Below are positions 20,372-30,285 of a stretch of DNA of 64,000 nt, in pieces. The position numbers were made by a program, and so were the translations under genes. The notes below the pieces were generated by a model, which did not search any database, was not told the DNA's origin, and was given only the letters and a program-made list of their open reading frames with translations. The DNA is from Dokdonella sp. (GTDB taxonomy: Bacteria > Pseudomonadota > Gammaproteobacteria > Xanthomonadales > Rhodanobacteraceae), in contig NZ_JAGIAG010000002.1 of NCBI RefSeq assembly GCF_017744955.1, positions 124,001 through 188,000 of the forward strand, in the 5' to 3' direction. Each line of letters begins with the position of its first letter. Within the stretch, counting starts at the first letter, position 1.

Positions 20372-21979
20372 ATGAGCCGCCCCAGCCTGCTCCGCTCGAT
20401 GTTGAGCTTCAGCGGCGGCACCTTCGTGTCGCGCATTCTCGGTCTGGTGCGCGAACAGGCGATCGCGTATTCGTTCGGCGCCAATGCGGCGACGGATGCG
20501 TTCTGGGTCGCGTTCCGCATTCCGAATTTCCTGCGCCGCCTGTTCGCCGAGGGCTCGTTCTCGGTGGCCTTCGTGCCGGTGCTGACCGAAGTCAAGGAAA
20601 CGCGTCCGCACGCTGACCTGAAGGAACTCGTGGCGCGCACGGCCGGCACCCTCGGCGGCATCCTGCTGGTGCTGACCGCGCTGGGGGTGCTGTTCGCGCC
20701 GTGGATCGCCGGCGGCTTCGCGCCGGGCTCGATCGACGATCCGGCCAAGTTCGCGCTGACCAGTGATCTGCTGCGCGTGACCTTTCCGTTCCTGCTGTTC
20801 GTCTCGCTGACCGCGCTCGCCGGCGGCGTGTTGAACAGCTTCCACCAGTTCGCGCTGCCGGCGGTGACGCCGGTCATCATGAACCTGTGCATGATCGCCG
20901 CCGCGCTGTGGTTCGCGCCGTATTTCCACGTGCCGATCATGGCGCTGGGCTGGGCGATCTTCGCCGCCGGCATCCTGCAACTGCTGGTGCAACTGCCGGC
21001 GCTGCGGCGGCTCGATCTCCTGTCGCTGCCGCGCTGGGGCTGGCGCCATCCGGACGTGCGGCGGATCTTGAAGCTGATGGTGCCGACGCTGTTCGGCTCT
21101 TCGGTCGCGCAGATCAACCTGCTGCTCGACACGCTGATCGCCTCGTTCCTGATCACCGGTTCGCAGACCTGGCTGGCGCAGACCGATCGTCTGCTCGAAT
21201 TTCCGCTCGGCATCTTCGGTGTCGCACTCGGCACGGTGATCCTGCCGTCGCTGTCGCGCCACCACGTCGCGACCGATCGCGACGGCTTCGCCAAGGCACT
21301 CGACTGGGGACTGCGCACCGCCTTGCTGATCTCGCTGCCGGCCATGCTCGCGCTCGTGCTACTCGCCAAGCCGATTCTCGCGACACTGCTGCAGCACGGC
21401 CGCTTCACCGCGCACGACGTCGAGATGGCGGCGCTGTCGCTGTCGGCGTTGTCGTTCGGCTTGCCGGCGTTCGCCCTGGTCAAGGTCGTCGCGCCGGCGT
21501 TCTACGCGCGGCAGGACACCAAGACGCCGGTGCGCGCGGGCATCGTCGCGATGATCGCGAACATGGCGTTGAACGTGCTGTTCGTCGGCCTGCTGCTGCA
21601 TCTGTGGCATCGCCCGGAAGACCTCGGCGACGGCTGGTTCGCCGCGCTCGGCAAGGTGCCCGGATTGCACATGGGACTGGCGCTGGCGAGCGCGCTCGCC
21701 GGCTATCTCAATCTCGCGCAGCTCTGGCTCGCCTTGAAGCGCGACGGCATCTACGTCGGCCAGCCGGGTTGGGGCAGGCATCTGCTGCGCCTGATCGTCG
21801 CGTGCGCCGCGATGGTCGCCGCCATCGTCGCCGCGTTGTGGTACTGGCCGGAGTGGGGCGAGTGGTCGCCGCTGACGCGCGTATGGCGGCTGGGCGTGGT
21901 GATTGCCGGTGCCGGCACGGCGTTCCTGGCCGCGCTGTTCGCCTGCGGCTTCCGTCTGCGCGACCTGCGCGCGATCTGA
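20372..21979 (+). CDS. murJ: Lipid II flippase MurJ
   Basis: A 535-residue polytopic membrane protein of the MOP superfamily that flips lipid II for peptidoglycan synthesis. Family marks are SFSGGTFVSRILGLVREQ, GANAATDAFWVAFRIPNFLR, the block FAEGSFSVAFVPVLTE, and RHGRF-like QHGRFTAHDV in the second half. About 14 hydrophobic segments are apparent. The ATG at 20372 is chosen by homology (MSRPSLLRSMLSFS). It is followed after about 95 bases by ribF; the order murJ-ribF-ileS-lspA-ispH is conserved in the order. Confidence 0.95.
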   Translation: MSRPSLLRSMLSFSGGTFVSRILGLVREQAIAYSFGANAATDAFWVAFRIPNFLRRLFAEGSFSVAFVPVLTEVKETRPHADLKELVARTAGTLGGILLVLTALGVLFAPWIAGGFAPGSIDDPAKFALTSDLLRVTFPFLLFVSLTALAGGVLNSFHQFALPAVTPVIMNLCMIAAALWFAPYFHVPIMALGWAIFAAGILQLLVQLPALRRLDLLSLPRWGWRHPDVRRILKLMVPTLFGSSVAQINLLLDTLIASFLITGSQTWLAQTDRLLEFPLGIFGVALGTVILPSLSRHHVATDRDGFAKALDWGLRTALLISLPAMLALVLLAKPILATLLQHGRFTAHDVEMAALSLSALSFGLPAFALVKVVAPAFYARQDTKTPVRAGIVAMIANMALNVLFVGLLLHLWHRPEDLGDGWFAALGKVPGLHMGLALASALAGYLNLAQLWLALKRDGIYVGQPGWGRHLLRLIVACAAMVAAIVAALWYWPEWGEWSPLTRVWRLGVVIAGAGTAFLAALFACGFRLRDLRAI

Positions 21980-22073
21980 TGCCGCGTCGACGAGCGCGAG
22001 GATCGGACACGACCTTCTCCATCCCCGCTTGCCGACCGACCGCATCGCCGGGCTGGCTGGATATACTTGCGCG

Positions 22074-23054
22074 ATGGGCTTTTTATTCCGTGATGCCGCG
22101 GGGCCGAGCCTGGCTCCGGGCGGCAGCGTGGCGTGCGTCGGCGCGTTCGACGGCGTGCATCTCGGTCATCGCGCGCTGCTCGCGCGCGTGCGCGAGCGCG
22201 CAGCGGCGCGAGGATTGGCGCCGATGGCGGTGAGCTTCGAGCCGATTCCCCGCGAATTCTTCGCGCGCGGGACGCCGGTGCCGCGGCTGGCCAGCGCGCG
22301 CGAGAAGATCGCGCATCTGCGATCCGCCGAAATGTCGGCGTTGCTCTCGCTGCGCTTCGACGCCGCGCTCGCGGCGATGTCGGCGGAATCCTTCGTCGAG
22401 GACATCCTGCTGCGCCGCTGCGGCGTGCGCGAACTCTGGGTCGGCGCGGATTTCCGTTTCGGCCATGCGCGGCGCGGCGACGTCGCTCTGCTGCGCGAAC
22501 TCGGCACGCACCACGGCTTCGAGGTCGGGGTGATGGACGATCTGTGCGTCGACGGCGAGCGGGTGAGCAGCAGCGCGATCCGCGCGCATCTTTCCGCCGG
22601 CGAGTTCGAGCCGGCCGCCCATTTGCTCGGCCGGCGCTTCGCCATCGGCGGTCACGTGGTGCGCGGCCAGCAGCTCGGACGCAAGCTCGGCTATCCGACC
22701 GCCAATCTGCGCCTCGGCCGGCGCACCTCGCCGGTCGGCGGCATCTTCGCGGTGCGTGTGCACGGCGTCGACGCGCGGTCGTGGCCGGGTGTCGCCAGCC
22801 TCGGCGTGCGGCCGACCGTCGACGGCAGCGGCGAGCCGTTGCTGGAGGCGCATCTGTTCGACTTCGACGGCGATCTGTACGGCCGGCGCATCGAAGTGGA
22901 GTTCGTGCGCAAGCTGCGCGACGAGCTGAAATTCGACGACCTCGACGCGATGGTGCGGCAGATCGATCGCGACGCCGAGCAGGCGCGCGGGATTCTCGTC
23001 GGCGACGAGGGGCTGCGCCGGCCCGGTGAAAGTCGCGATCCGGCTCCCATTTGA
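22074..23054 (+). CDS. ribF: Bifunctional riboflavin kinase / FAD synthetase
   Basis: A 326-residue RibF. The N-terminal FMN adenylyltransferase domain has GAFDGVHLGHRALL and VGADFRFGHARRGD; the C-terminal riboflavin kinase domain has QLGRKLGYPTANLRL and GVRPTVDG...LEAHLFDFDGDLYG. It converts riboflavin to FMN and FAD. The last residues, LRRPGESRDPAPI, do not belong to the family and match the translation of a common intergenic repeat, so the original C-terminus seems to have been extended by an inserted element. The ATG at 22074 fits the homology. Confidence 0.95.
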   Translation: MGFLFRDAAGPSLAPGGSVACVGAFDGVHLGHRALLARVRERAAARGLAPMAVSFEPIPREFFARGTPVPRLASAREKIAHLRSAEMSALLSLRFDAALAAMSAESFVEDILLRRCGVRELWVGADFRFGHARRGDVALLRELGTHHGFEVGVMDDLCVDGERVSSSAIRAHLSAGEFEPAAHLLGRRFAIGGHVVRGQQLGRKLGYPTANLRLGRRTSPVGGIFAVRVHGVDARSWPGVASLGVRPTVDGSGEPLLEAHLFDFDGDLYGRRIEVEFVRKLRDELKFDDLDAMVRQIDRDAEQARGILVGDEGLRRPGESRDPAPI

Positions 23055-23082
23055 AGTCTTCGGCTTCCCGCGTTCGCGGGAA
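23022..23082. repeat. Interspersed repeat covering the ribF 3' end, with hairpin
   Basis: The stretch encoding RRPGESRDPAP and the following non-coding bases to 23082 resemble an interspersed repeat whose translation (GESRDP, then a TTCCCGCG/CGCGGGAA hairpin at 23065-23082) turns up at the ends of genes in many high-GC gammaproteobacteria. The hairpin may end the ribF transcript. Identity as a repeat family is from memory; only one copy is in the window. Confidence 0.5.
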
Positions 23083-23106
23083 TGACGAACAGCAGATAGT
23101 CTTCCC

Positions 23107-23141
23107 CGATTCCCGATTCCCGATTCCCGATTCCCGATTCC
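23107..23141. repeat. Five perfect tandem copies of CGATTCC
   Basis: A 35-base array of the heptamer CGATTCC, 5 x 7, ending ten bases before the ileS start codon. The same word appears scattered upstream of obgE. Copy number could vary by slippage and would then move regulatory spacing for ileS. Confidence 0.9.
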
Positions 23142-23150
23142 GGCCTAACC

Positions 23151-26030
23151 ATGTCCAGAGACTACAAAGACACGATCAACCTGCCGAAGACCGACTTCGC
23201 GATGAAGGCCGATCTCGGCAAGCGCGAACCCGGCATGCTGGCCGAGTGGGAGAAGGCCGACCGCTACGGCGAGATCCAGCGCCGCACGGCGGCGCGCGAG
23301 CACGCCTTCATCCTGCACGACGGACCGCCGTACGCGAACGGCGCGATCCATCTCGGCCATGCGGTCAACAAGATCCTCAAGGACGTCGTCGTGAAGTCGG
23401 CGCTGCTGGCCGGCTATCGCTCGCCGTACGTGCCGGGCTGGGATTGCCACGGTCTGCCGATCGAGGTCGTCGTCGAGAAGAAGATCGGCAAGGTCGGGCA
23501 GAAGGTCGACGCGACGACGTTCCGCGCCAAGTGCCGCGAGTACGCCGAGCAGCAGATCGATCTGCAGCGCGCCGACTTCAAGCGCCTCGGCGTGCTCGGC
23601 GATTGGACGAACCCGTACCGCACGATGGACTTCAAGTACGAGGCGGACACGATCCGCGCGTTGGCGAAGATCCACGCGAACGGCCACGTCGTCCGCGGTT
23701 TCAAGCCGGTGCACTGGTGCTTCGATTGCGGTTCGGCGCTGGCCGAAGCGGAGATCGAATATCAGGACAAGCAGTCGCCGGCGATCGACGTCGCCTACGA
23801 CGCGCTCGATGCGAACGCGCTGGCGGCGAAGTTCGGCGTCACGCTCGCGGGCGACGACATCGTCGCGGTGCCGATCTGGACGACCACGCCGTGGACGCTG
23901 CCGGCGAGCGTGGCGGTCACGCTCGGCCCGCAGCTCGACTATGCGCTGGTCGAAGGGCCGTCCCGCGACGGCAAGCGCGTGCTGCTCGTATTGGCCGAAT
24001 CTCTGGCCGCGCGCGTGCTTGCTCGCTACGGCGTGGACGGCGTGAACGCACTCGGTCGCGCCAAGGGCGCCGAGCTCGAGGGGATCGTGCTGCGCCATCC
24101 GTTCTACGACCGCGAAATCCCGCTGATCCTCGGCGACCACGTTTCCGCCGAGGACGGCACCGGCGCAGTGCACACGGCCCCCGGCCACGGCGTCGAGGAC
24201 TTCGCCGTCGGCCAGCAGTACGGGTTGGTGGAAAAGTATCCGGCGAACGTGCTCAACCCGGTCGGCGGCAACGGCGTCTATCTGCCGGGCACGCCGATCT
24301 TCGAAGGCCAGTTCGTGTGGAAGGCGAACGAGACGATCGTCGCTCTGTTGCGCGAGCGCGGCGTGTTGCTGGCGGAAGCGAAGCTCACGCACAGCTACCC
24401 GCATTGCTGGCGGCACAAGACGCCGGTCGCGTTCCGCACCACGCCGCAGTGGTTCATCGCGATGGAGCGCGCCGGCCTGCGCGCCGCCGCGCTGAAATCG
24501 ATCCGCGACGACGTGGACTGGTTTCCGGCGTGGGGCGAGGAGCGCATCGCCGGCATGATCGCCGGCCGCCCGGACTGGTGCATCTCGCGCCAGCGCACCT
24601 GGGGCACGCCGATCGCGCTGTTCGTCGACAAGCACGACCATCAGCCGCATCCGCGCAGCGCCGAGCTGATGGAGGAGGTCGCCCGGCGCGTCGAGAAGGA
24701 CGGCGTCGACGCCTGGTACGGGCTCGATCCGGCCGAACTGCTCGGCGAGGAAGCGGCGCGCTACGAGAAGGTCGCCGACATCCTCGACGTCTGGTTCGAG
24801 TCGGGCGTGTCGCATTTCTGCGTGCTCGACCAGCGCGAGGAGCTGGCGCGCCGCGTCGGCGACCGCGTCATGTATCTGGAAGGCTCGGACCAGCATCGCG
24901 GCTGGTTCCACTCATCGCTGCTGACCGGAACCGCGATGCACGGCCGCGCGCCGTACGACGAGGTGCTGACGCACGGCTTCACGGTCGATGCGCAGGGGCG
25001 CAAGATGTCCAAGTCGCTCGGCAACGGCATCGAGCCGCAGGACGTGATGAAGAACTACGGCGCGGACATCCTGCGCCTGTGGATCGCGTCGGCCGACTAC
25101 CGCAACGAGATGGCGCTGTCGGACGAGATCCTGAAACGCGTCGCCGATTCCTATCGCCGCATCCGCAACACGGCGCGCTTCCTGCTCGGCAACCTCGACG
25201 GGTTCGACCCGGCCGAGCATCTGCTGCCGGTCGCCGACACGCTGTTGCTCGACCAGTGGATCGTGCAGCAGGCCTACGACGTGCAGCAGGCGGTCGTCGC
25301 GGCGTACGCGCGCCACGATTTCCCCGAAGTCGTGCAGCGCGTGCAGAACTTCTGCACCAACGAGATGGGCGCGCTGTACCTGGACATCACCAAGGACCGC
25401 CTCTACACGATGCAGACCGACAGTCACGGTCGGCGCAGCGCGCAGAGCGCGATGTACCGCGTGCTCGAGGCGCTGGTGCGCTGGATCGCGCCGATCCTCT
25501 CGTTCACGGCCGAAGAGATCTGGAAGTTCGTGCCGGGCACGCGCAGCGAGTCGGTGCTGTTCGAAACCTGGTACGACGGGCTCGCGGCGATGCAGGGTAC
25601 GCCGGAGCAGCGCAAGTGGTGGTCGGATCTGCTGACGATCCGCGGTGCCGCTTCGCGCCTGCTCGAAGGCATGCGCGCGACCGGCGCGATCGGCGCTTCG
25701 CTGCAGGCGAAGCTGGTCGTGCACGCGGATGCCGCGACCCGCGCGCGCTATGCGGAAGTCGCCGATGAACTGCGCTTCCTGTTCATCACCTCGGAGCTCT
25801 CGCTGGCCGATCTCGCCGTCGCACCGGATCCGTCCGAGCGCAGCGACGCGCAGGGTGTGGAGCTCGAAGGCGCCGAAGTCTGGGTCGCGGCCAGCCCGAG
25901 CGACGCGCCGAAGTGCATCCGTTGCTGGCACTACCGAGCCGACGTCGGCTCCAACGCCGAGCACGCGGAGATCTGCGGCCGCTGCGTCGAGAACGTCGAC
26001 GGCGCCGGCGAAACGCGCCGGTGGTTCTGA
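23151..26030 (+). CDS. ileS: Isoleucyl-tRNA synthetase
   Basis: A 959-residue class I synthetase of the bacterial IleS type. The HIGH motif is HLGH (residues 67-70), KMSKS is seen as [10 protein letters not shown], the editing domain has the [11 protein letters not shown] block, and the C-terminal zinc site reads CIRCWHY...CGRC. The ATG is fixed by the conserved [16 protein letters not shown]. The bases just before it (GGCCTAACC) offer almost no Shine-Dalgarno pairing. lspA follows after two bases. Confidence 0.97.
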   Translation: MSRDYKDTINLPKTDFAMKADLGKREPGMLAEWEKADRYGEIQRRTAAREHAFILHDGPPYANGAIHLGHAVNKILKDVVVKSALLAGYRSPYVPGWDCHGLPIEVVVEKKIGKVGQKVDATTFRAKCREYAEQQIDLQRADFKRLGVLGDWTNPYRTMDFKYEADTIRALAKIHANGHVVRGFKPVHWCFDCGSALAEAEIEYQDKQSPAIDVAYDALDANALAAKFGVTLAGDDIVAVPIWTTTPWTLPASVAVTLGPQLDYALVEGPSRDGKRVLLVLAESLAARVLARYGVDGVNALGRAKGAELEGIVLRHPFYDREIPLILGDHVSAEDGTGAVHTAPGHGVEDFAVGQQYGLVEKYPANVLNPVGGNGVYLPGTPIFEGQFVWKANETIVALLRERGVLLAEAKLTHSYPHCWRHKTPVAFRTTPQWFIAMERAGLRAAALKSIRDDVDWFPAWGEERIAGMIAGRPDWCISRQRTWGTPIALFVDKHDHQPHPRSAELMEEVARRVEKDGVDAWYGLDPAELLGEEAARYEKVADILDVWFESGVSHFCVLDQREELARRVGDRVMYLEGSDQHRGWFHSSLLTGTAMHGRAPYDEVLTHGFTVDAQGRKMSKSLGNGIEPQDVMKNYGADILRLWIASADYRNEMALSDEILKRVADSYRRIRNTARFLLGNLDGFDPAEHLLPVADTLLLDQWIVQQAYDVQQAVVAAYARHDFPEVVQRVQNFCTNEMGALYLDITKDRLYTMQTDSHGRRSAQSAMYRVLEALVRWIAPILSFTAEEIWKFVPGTRSESVLFETWYDGLAAMQGTPEQRKWWSDLLTIRGAASRLLEGMRATGAIGASLQAKLVVHADAATRARYAEVADELRFLFITSELSLADLAVAPDPSERSDAQGVELEGAEVWVAASPSDAPKCIRCWHYRADVGSNAEHAEICGRCVENVDGAGETRRWF

Positions 26031-26032
26031 CG

Positions 26033-26527
26033 ATGGCCGGACGCAACGCGCTGCCGTGGCTGCTGCTGTCGCTGCTGGTCATCGTGCTCGACCAGTGGAC
26101 CAAGTACATCGTGCTCGGCGCACTGGATCACCTGCAGCGCGTCGAGGTGATTCCGGGCTTCCTGAATTGGACGCTTGCGTTCAATACCGGTGCGGCGTTC
26201 AGCTTCCTGGCCGACGAAAGCGGCTGGCAGCGCTGGCTGTTCACCTCGCTGGCGATCGGCGTCAGCGCCGTGCTGGTCGTCTGGCTCGGCCGCACGCCGC
26301 GCGGCGACTGGCGCACGGCGCTGCCGCTGGCGCTGATCGTCGGCGGTGCGCTCGGCAACCTGATCGACCGCCTGCGCCTCGGCCACGTCACCGATTTCAT
26401 CCAGGTCTATCACGGCGACTGGTACTTCCCGGCGTTCAACATCGCCGATTCGGCGATCAGCGTCGGGGCGGTGGCGTTGATCGTGTTCGGGTTCGTCGGT
26501 GGGAAAGCCGTCGGCGACGGGGGATAA
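26033..26527 (+). CDS. lspA: Lipoprotein signal peptidase (signal peptidase II)
   Basis: A 164-residue inner-membrane aspartic protease that cleaves prolipoproteins. Four membrane segments are evident. Family blocks: LDQWTKY near the start, [11 protein letters not shown], and the two catalytic aspartates in [15 protein letters not shown] and FNIADSAIS. Cotranscribed with ileS (two-base gap) and ispH (seven-base gap). The window encodes at least two putative substrates, at 44528 and 59082. Confidence 0.96.
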   Translation: MAGRNALPWLLLSLLVIVLDQWTKYIVLGALDHLQRVEVIPGFLNWTLAFNTGAAFSFLADESGWQRWLFTSLAIGVSAVLVVWLGRTPRGDWRTALPLALIVGGALGNLIDRLRLGHVTDFIQVYHGDWYFPAFNIADSAISVGAVALIVFGFVGGKAVGDGG

Positions 26528-26534
26528 TCGCAGC

Positions 26535-27482
26535 ATGAACATCATCCTGGCCAATCCCCGCGGCTTCTGCGCCGGCGTCGACCGCGCGATCGAGATCGTC
26601 GAGCGCGCGCTCGAAACCTTCGGCGCGCCGATCTACGTGCGGCACGAAGTGGTGCACAACCGTTTCGTCGTCGACAAGCTGCGCGGACAGGGCGCGATCT
26701 TCGTCGACGAACTGACCGAGGTGCCGGACGGCGCCACCGTGATCTTCAGTGCGCACGGCGTGTCGCAGGCGGTGCGCGGCGAGGCGGCCGAGCGCGGCCT
26801 GCGCGTGTTCGACGCGACCTGCCCGCTGGTCACCAAGGTGCACATGGAAGTCGCGCGCCACGGCAAGGCCGGGCGCGACGTGGTGCTGATCGGCCACGCC
26901 GGCCATCCGGAAGTGGAAGGCACGATGGGGCAGTGGGATCCGTCCAACGCCGGCGCGATCCATCTCGTCGAGACCCCGGAGTGCGTCGCCGAGCTGCAGC
27001 CGCGCAATCCCGAACAAATCGCGTTCGCGACGCAGACGACGTTGTCGATCGACGACACCCGCGCGGTCATCGAAGCGCTGCAGCGGCGCTTCCCGGCCAT
27101 CGTCGGCCCGCGTCACGACGACATCTGCTACGCCACCCAGAACCGCCAGGACGCCGTGCGCCGGCTCGGCCAGCAATGCGACCTCGTGCTGGTGGTCGGC
27201 TCGCCGAACAGCTCTAATTCCAATCGCCTGCGCGAGCTGGCCGAGAAACAGGGCGTACCGGCCTATCTGATCGACGGCGCCGAGGACATCCGCGCCGAAT
27301 GGCTGCAGGGCCGCCAGCGCATCGGCGTCACCGCCGGCGCCTCGGCTCCGGAGAGCCTGGTCCGCGACGTCGTGGCGCGCCTGCGCGAGTCCGGCGGCGC
27401 GAACGTGCGCGAGCTCGACGGGGAGCCGGAGAATGTGACTTTCGCGCTGCCGAAGGAATTGCGGCTACGGGTGGTGGCGTAA
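26535..27482 (+). CDS. ispH: 4-hydroxy-3-methylbut-2-enyl diphosphate reductase
   Basis: A 315-residue IspH, last enzyme of the MEP isoprenoid pathway, reducing HMBPP to IPP and DMAPP. The Fe-S cysteines are Cys12 (GFCAGVDRA), Cys96 ([11 protein letters not shown]) and Cys198 ([11 protein letters not shown]). Substrate-binding HEVVHN, SAHGV and [10 protein letters not shown] are present. The ATG at 26535 is supported by [14 protein letters not shown]. It ends the ileS-lspA-ispH operon. Confidence 0.97.
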   Translation: MNIILANPRGFCAGVDRAIEIVERALETFGAPIYVRHEVVHNRFVVDKLRGQGAIFVDELTEVPDGATVIFSAHGVSQAVRGEAAERGLRVFDATCPLVTKVHMEVARHGKAGRDVVLIGHAGHPEVEGTMGQWDPSNAGAIHLVETPECVAELQPRNPEQIAFATQTTLSIDDTRAVIEALQRRFPAIVGPRHDDICYATQNRQDAVRRLGQQCDLVLVVGSPNSSNSNRLRELAEKQGVPAYLIDGAEDIRAEWLQGRQRIGVTAGASAPESLVRDVVARLRESGGANVRELDGEPENVTFALPKELRLRVVA

Positions 27483-27643
27483 GCGTCGATCGTTTGCGCG
27501 TCTCCCAATGGTTCTTCGCCTTTCCTTGAGCGCCTTACTACCCGGCGCCCGACATCGTTCGTCAGCGATGGCCGTCCGCGAAGGCGCCGCTCATCGGTTT
27601 TGCATCGTCGGCGGTCGGCTCTCGCTTAACTTCACGCAGAGGC

Positions 27644-27659
27644 TGGCACTAGGCTTCCA
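27644..27659 (+). promoter_or_regulatory. Weak sigma-54-like site upstream of the minor pilin cluster
   Basis: TGGCAC (27644-27649), five bases, then TTCCA (27655-27659). The -24 element is perfect, but the -12 element has C for the usual G in TTGCA, a serious mismatch. It lies 85 bases before the fimT start. Low-confidence call. Confidence 0.25.
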
Positions 27660-27743
27660 CCGGCTGACCTCCAGAGGTTGCGGGCGTCTTGAGCGACTGC
27701 AATCCCGAGGTTTAGTCGGACCGGAAGAGCAGGGGCTGTTTCG

Positions 27744-28400
27744 ATGCGAACACACGCACTCGCCGGACTCCACGGCGGCTTGGGGATTCGTCCCCCCGCG
27801 AGCGGTTTCACGCTCGTCGAACTGTTGGTAACGATTTCGATTGTCGCGATCCTGGCTGCGCTGGCCTTTCCAAGCTATCGCGAGTTTTCCGTCCGCATGA
27901 CGGTCACCGACAACACCAATAGCCTGATCGGCGCGCTCAACGCGGCTCGCTCGGAGGCAGTGAAGCGCGGTCGTGCGGCGGCCGTGATCGCAAACGGCGG
28001 AAACTGGAATAACGGCTGGCAAGTGGTCGTCGCCGCCGAAGAGGACGGCGGGTCCATTCAGGACACGCCGATCTCGCCCGGAACGACGGCTGCCGAGTGC
28101 GAGGCATATCTGGACAATGTCGTAAACGCCGACAATACGGTATCGCTGTGTGTGCTGCATCACGACGCACTGGCTGAGAGTTACCGAGTTCTTGCATCGA
28201 GCGACGGTGGTAGTGCCGACGACGAAGTGGTGTTTTCCCCTACAGGGGCATTGCGTGGCGCCAATGGCTTCGATTTCAGCGTGTGTCGGCCTTCCTCCGC
28301 TGCCGATTCGACACAGTCACGGCGTATCCACGTCAGAACGAGCGGCTTGATCGAATCGCGCCGCGACACTACCGGTGCTCCCGCCGGCAGTTGCAGTTGA
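27744..28400 (+). CDS. fimT: Minor pseudopilin FimT/FimU (GspH family)
   Basis: A 218-residue type IV pilus minor pilin. The prepilin site is G|FTLVELLVTISIVAILAALAFPSY with Glu at position +5. The leader before the cleavage point is 21 residues, long for this class; a TTG at 27779 would give nine but lacks a ribosome binding site. The globular part is GspH-like (VTDNTNSLIGALNAARSEAVKRG, split). First gene of a six-gene minor-pilin cluster whose products prime pilus assembly. Coding sequence is less GC-rich than in ispH next door. Confidence 0.88.
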   Translation: MRTHALAGLHGGLGIRPPASGFTLVELLVTISIVAILAALAFPSYREFSVRMTVTDNTNSLIGALNAARSEAVKRGRAAAVIANGGNWNNGWQVVVAAEEDGGSIQDTPISPGTTAAECEAYLDNVVNADNTVSLCVLHHDALAESYRVLASSDGGSADDEVVFSPTGALRGANGFDFSVCRPSSAADSTQSRRIHVRTSGLIESRRDTTGAPAGSCS

Positions 28401-28411
28401 GGACGAGGACG

Positions 28412-28933
28412 ATGCGCTTTCTGAACCGGTCACGCGGTTTTACCTTGCTCGAAGTCTTGATCGCCGTATTGGTATTCAGCCTGGGATTGCTCGGAGTGGC
28501 CGGACTGATGGTCTTGTCCGTGCGCGCCAATCACAGTGCGTACCTGCGCACGCAGGCTTCGTTTCTGGCGGAGTCGATGGCCGACCGCATACGCGGCAGC
28601 GTCGGCCGTACCAAGGACTACAACGGTGACTACCCCACCTCAGGCGCGGGAGCGGGAGGATGCAAGGTTGCGCCCTGTTCGCCCGACGAGCTCGTGACCC
28701 GCGATCAGGAAGTCTGGAGTAAGCAATTGACCGATTTCCTGCCCAATTCAACGGCGTCCATCAATTGCGACGGCACTCAGCTCGGGTCCGGGACGCAAGT
28801 CGGTGCCGCCCCCTTCAATGGCCTGTGCACGATGATCATTCGCTGGACCGAGGCCGACCTGAGTCGTGGTGACAGCGTGTCTTCGCAGGGCGAGCCCGCT
28901 ACGCAGGTTTTCGCCTGGGTGTTCCAGCCATGA
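28412..28933 (+). CDS. pilV: Type IV pilus minor pilin PilV
   Basis: A 173-residue minor pilin with a short leader, MRFLNRSRG|FTLLEVLIAVLVFSLGLLGVAG, the typical PilV N-terminus. It is followed by ANHSAYLRTQASFLAESMADRIR, also typical. The ATG at 28412 sits behind GAGGACGAGGACG and is preferred over an upstream in-frame codon. pilW starts inside its stop (ATGA). Confidence 0.9.
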   Translation: MRFLNRSRGFTLLEVLIAVLVFSLGLLGVAGLMVLSVRANHSAYLRTQASFLAESMADRIRGSVGRTKDYNGDYPTSGAGAGGCKVAPCSPDELVTRDQEVWSKQLTDFLPNSTASINCDGTQLGSGTQVGAAPFNGLCTMIIRWTEADLSRGDSVSSQGEPATQVFAWVFQP

Positions 28934-30276
28934 TTCCTATGCGCCGCATCGTTCGACGTCCACGTGGACGGGCAGTTTTCGTCGAGGGCTTCTCGCTGCT
29001 CGAGATCATGATCGCGCTGACTTTAGGGCTGCTGCTCAGCATCGGTATCGTGACCTTGTTCAGCGGCACCAGCCGCACCAACAAGCTGCAGGACGGATTG
29101 GCACGCCTGCAGGAGAACGGCCGCTTCGCCGTGACGCGCATGGAGCAGGACCTGCGCATGTTCGGAGGGCAGTACTGCAGCAATACGACCGGAGCAAGCG
29201 CGCCGGATACAGCGGTTCCGATGGTGCCGGCGCGTGCGCCGATGGTCTACGCAAGCGATCTTCAGCTGCCCGACAGCGCCATCAACAGCATCGATGCCAA
29301 CGGCAATCCCACCGACGCCTCCGCGACGGCGGCTTATATTTTGAGCCCGCGCTGGTTCATCCAGGGCTATTCCTGCACGGCATCGACCTGCACCCCTTCA
29401 TTGCCGTCCGGCAGCGAGGCGATTCCCGACATGGGGCTGGCCGCAGGCCGACGCGTGCCGGCCTCCGACGTGTTGACCATCCGCTATCAGCGCGGCACTG
29501 GCTGGACCGTTCCGCTCAATGCCTGCAGCGTAGCGGCGGGGGCGGATTTGGCAGATGGTGACACGATCCAGGTCAGTCCTCAGGATGGGGACGATCCGAT
29601 CAGTGGCATGACTCCCGGATTGGCGCTGATTTCCGATTGCGTCAGTCCGGTAGTGCTGCCGATCTCCGCCGTTTCCGGCAATCTGCTGACGATCGGTGCC
29701 GTTCCTCAGACGAGCAGCGGGATTCTCGCCGGAGCGAGTGGATTTTCATGTAAAGGCAACCGAACCCGCGACGTGCGGCTTTTCAATTTCAGTGCCGATT
29801 TCGTCACGGTCAGCTACTACCTCGCGTTTCGCGAGGACGACAATCCCGATGCTCGACCGAACGGCGGGGGAGACACTCGCCTGATTCCGGTGTTGATCCG
29901 CCGGGAAAAGGGCGTCGAGCAGGAGCTGGTTCGTGGCGTCGATGAGTTGGTGTTCCGGTATGGCGTGCAGGATAGAACTGGCAAAACGCAGTTCATGAGT
30001 GCCGCGGACGTCAATGTCGGCACGGAGTGCTCGCCGCCGCCGCCGGGGCTGAACGATGAGCCCGGATGCATGTGGCGCACCGTGCGCTCCATCGAATCGC
30101 ATCTGCTGGTGAACACGGTTGACGACATCGGCAGCCTCGATCAAGCCGACCGCCGGTATAGCTTCGACGGCGATGAATTCCTGAATGCCACCTCACTCCC
30201 CTCGGGATTGAGTGCGGGCAATCAGTTGCGACGCGAATTCATCGCCTACGTCACCGTTCGCAACCGCAACTTCTAG
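28930..30276 (+). CDS. pilW: Type IV pilus minor pilin PilW
   Basis: A 448-residue PilW-like pilin, long for the family. The leader MIPMRRIVRRPRGRAVFVEG is followed by |FSLLEIMIALTLGLLLSIG. Conserved segments include RLQENGRFAVTRMEQDLRMFG and, near the C-terminus, GVDELVFRYGVQ and RREFIAYVTVRNRNF. The ATG overlaps the pilV stop. PilW joins the minor-pilin tip complex with PilV, PilX and PilY1. Confidence 0.9.
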   Translation: MIPMRRIVRRPRGRAVFVEGFSLLEIMIALTLGLLLSIGIVTLFSGTSRTNKLQDGLARLQENGRFAVTRMEQDLRMFGGQYCSNTTGASAPDTAVPMVPARAPMVYASDLQLPDSAINSIDANGNPTDASATAAYILSPRWFIQGYSCTASTCTPSLPSGSEAIPDMGLAAGRRVPASDVLTIRYQRGTGWTVPLNACSVAAGADLADGDTIQVSPQDGDDPISGMTPGLALISDCVSPVVLPISAVSGNLLTIGAVPQTSSGILAGASGFSCKGNRTRDVRLFNFSADFVTVSYYLAFREDDNPDARPNGGGDTRLIPVLIRREKGVEQELVRGVDELVFRYGVQDRTGKTQFMSAADVNVGTECSPPPPGLNDEPGCMWRTVRSIESHLLVNTVDDIGSLDQADRRYSFDGDEFLNATSLPSGLSAGNQLRREFIAYVTVRNRNF

Positions 30277-30285
30277 GCCAGAGCG

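Noticed and set aside
23107..23141. Possible CRISPR array
   Set aside because: The repeats are seven bases long, directly abutting, without spacers and without cas genes. It is a simple tandem repeat.
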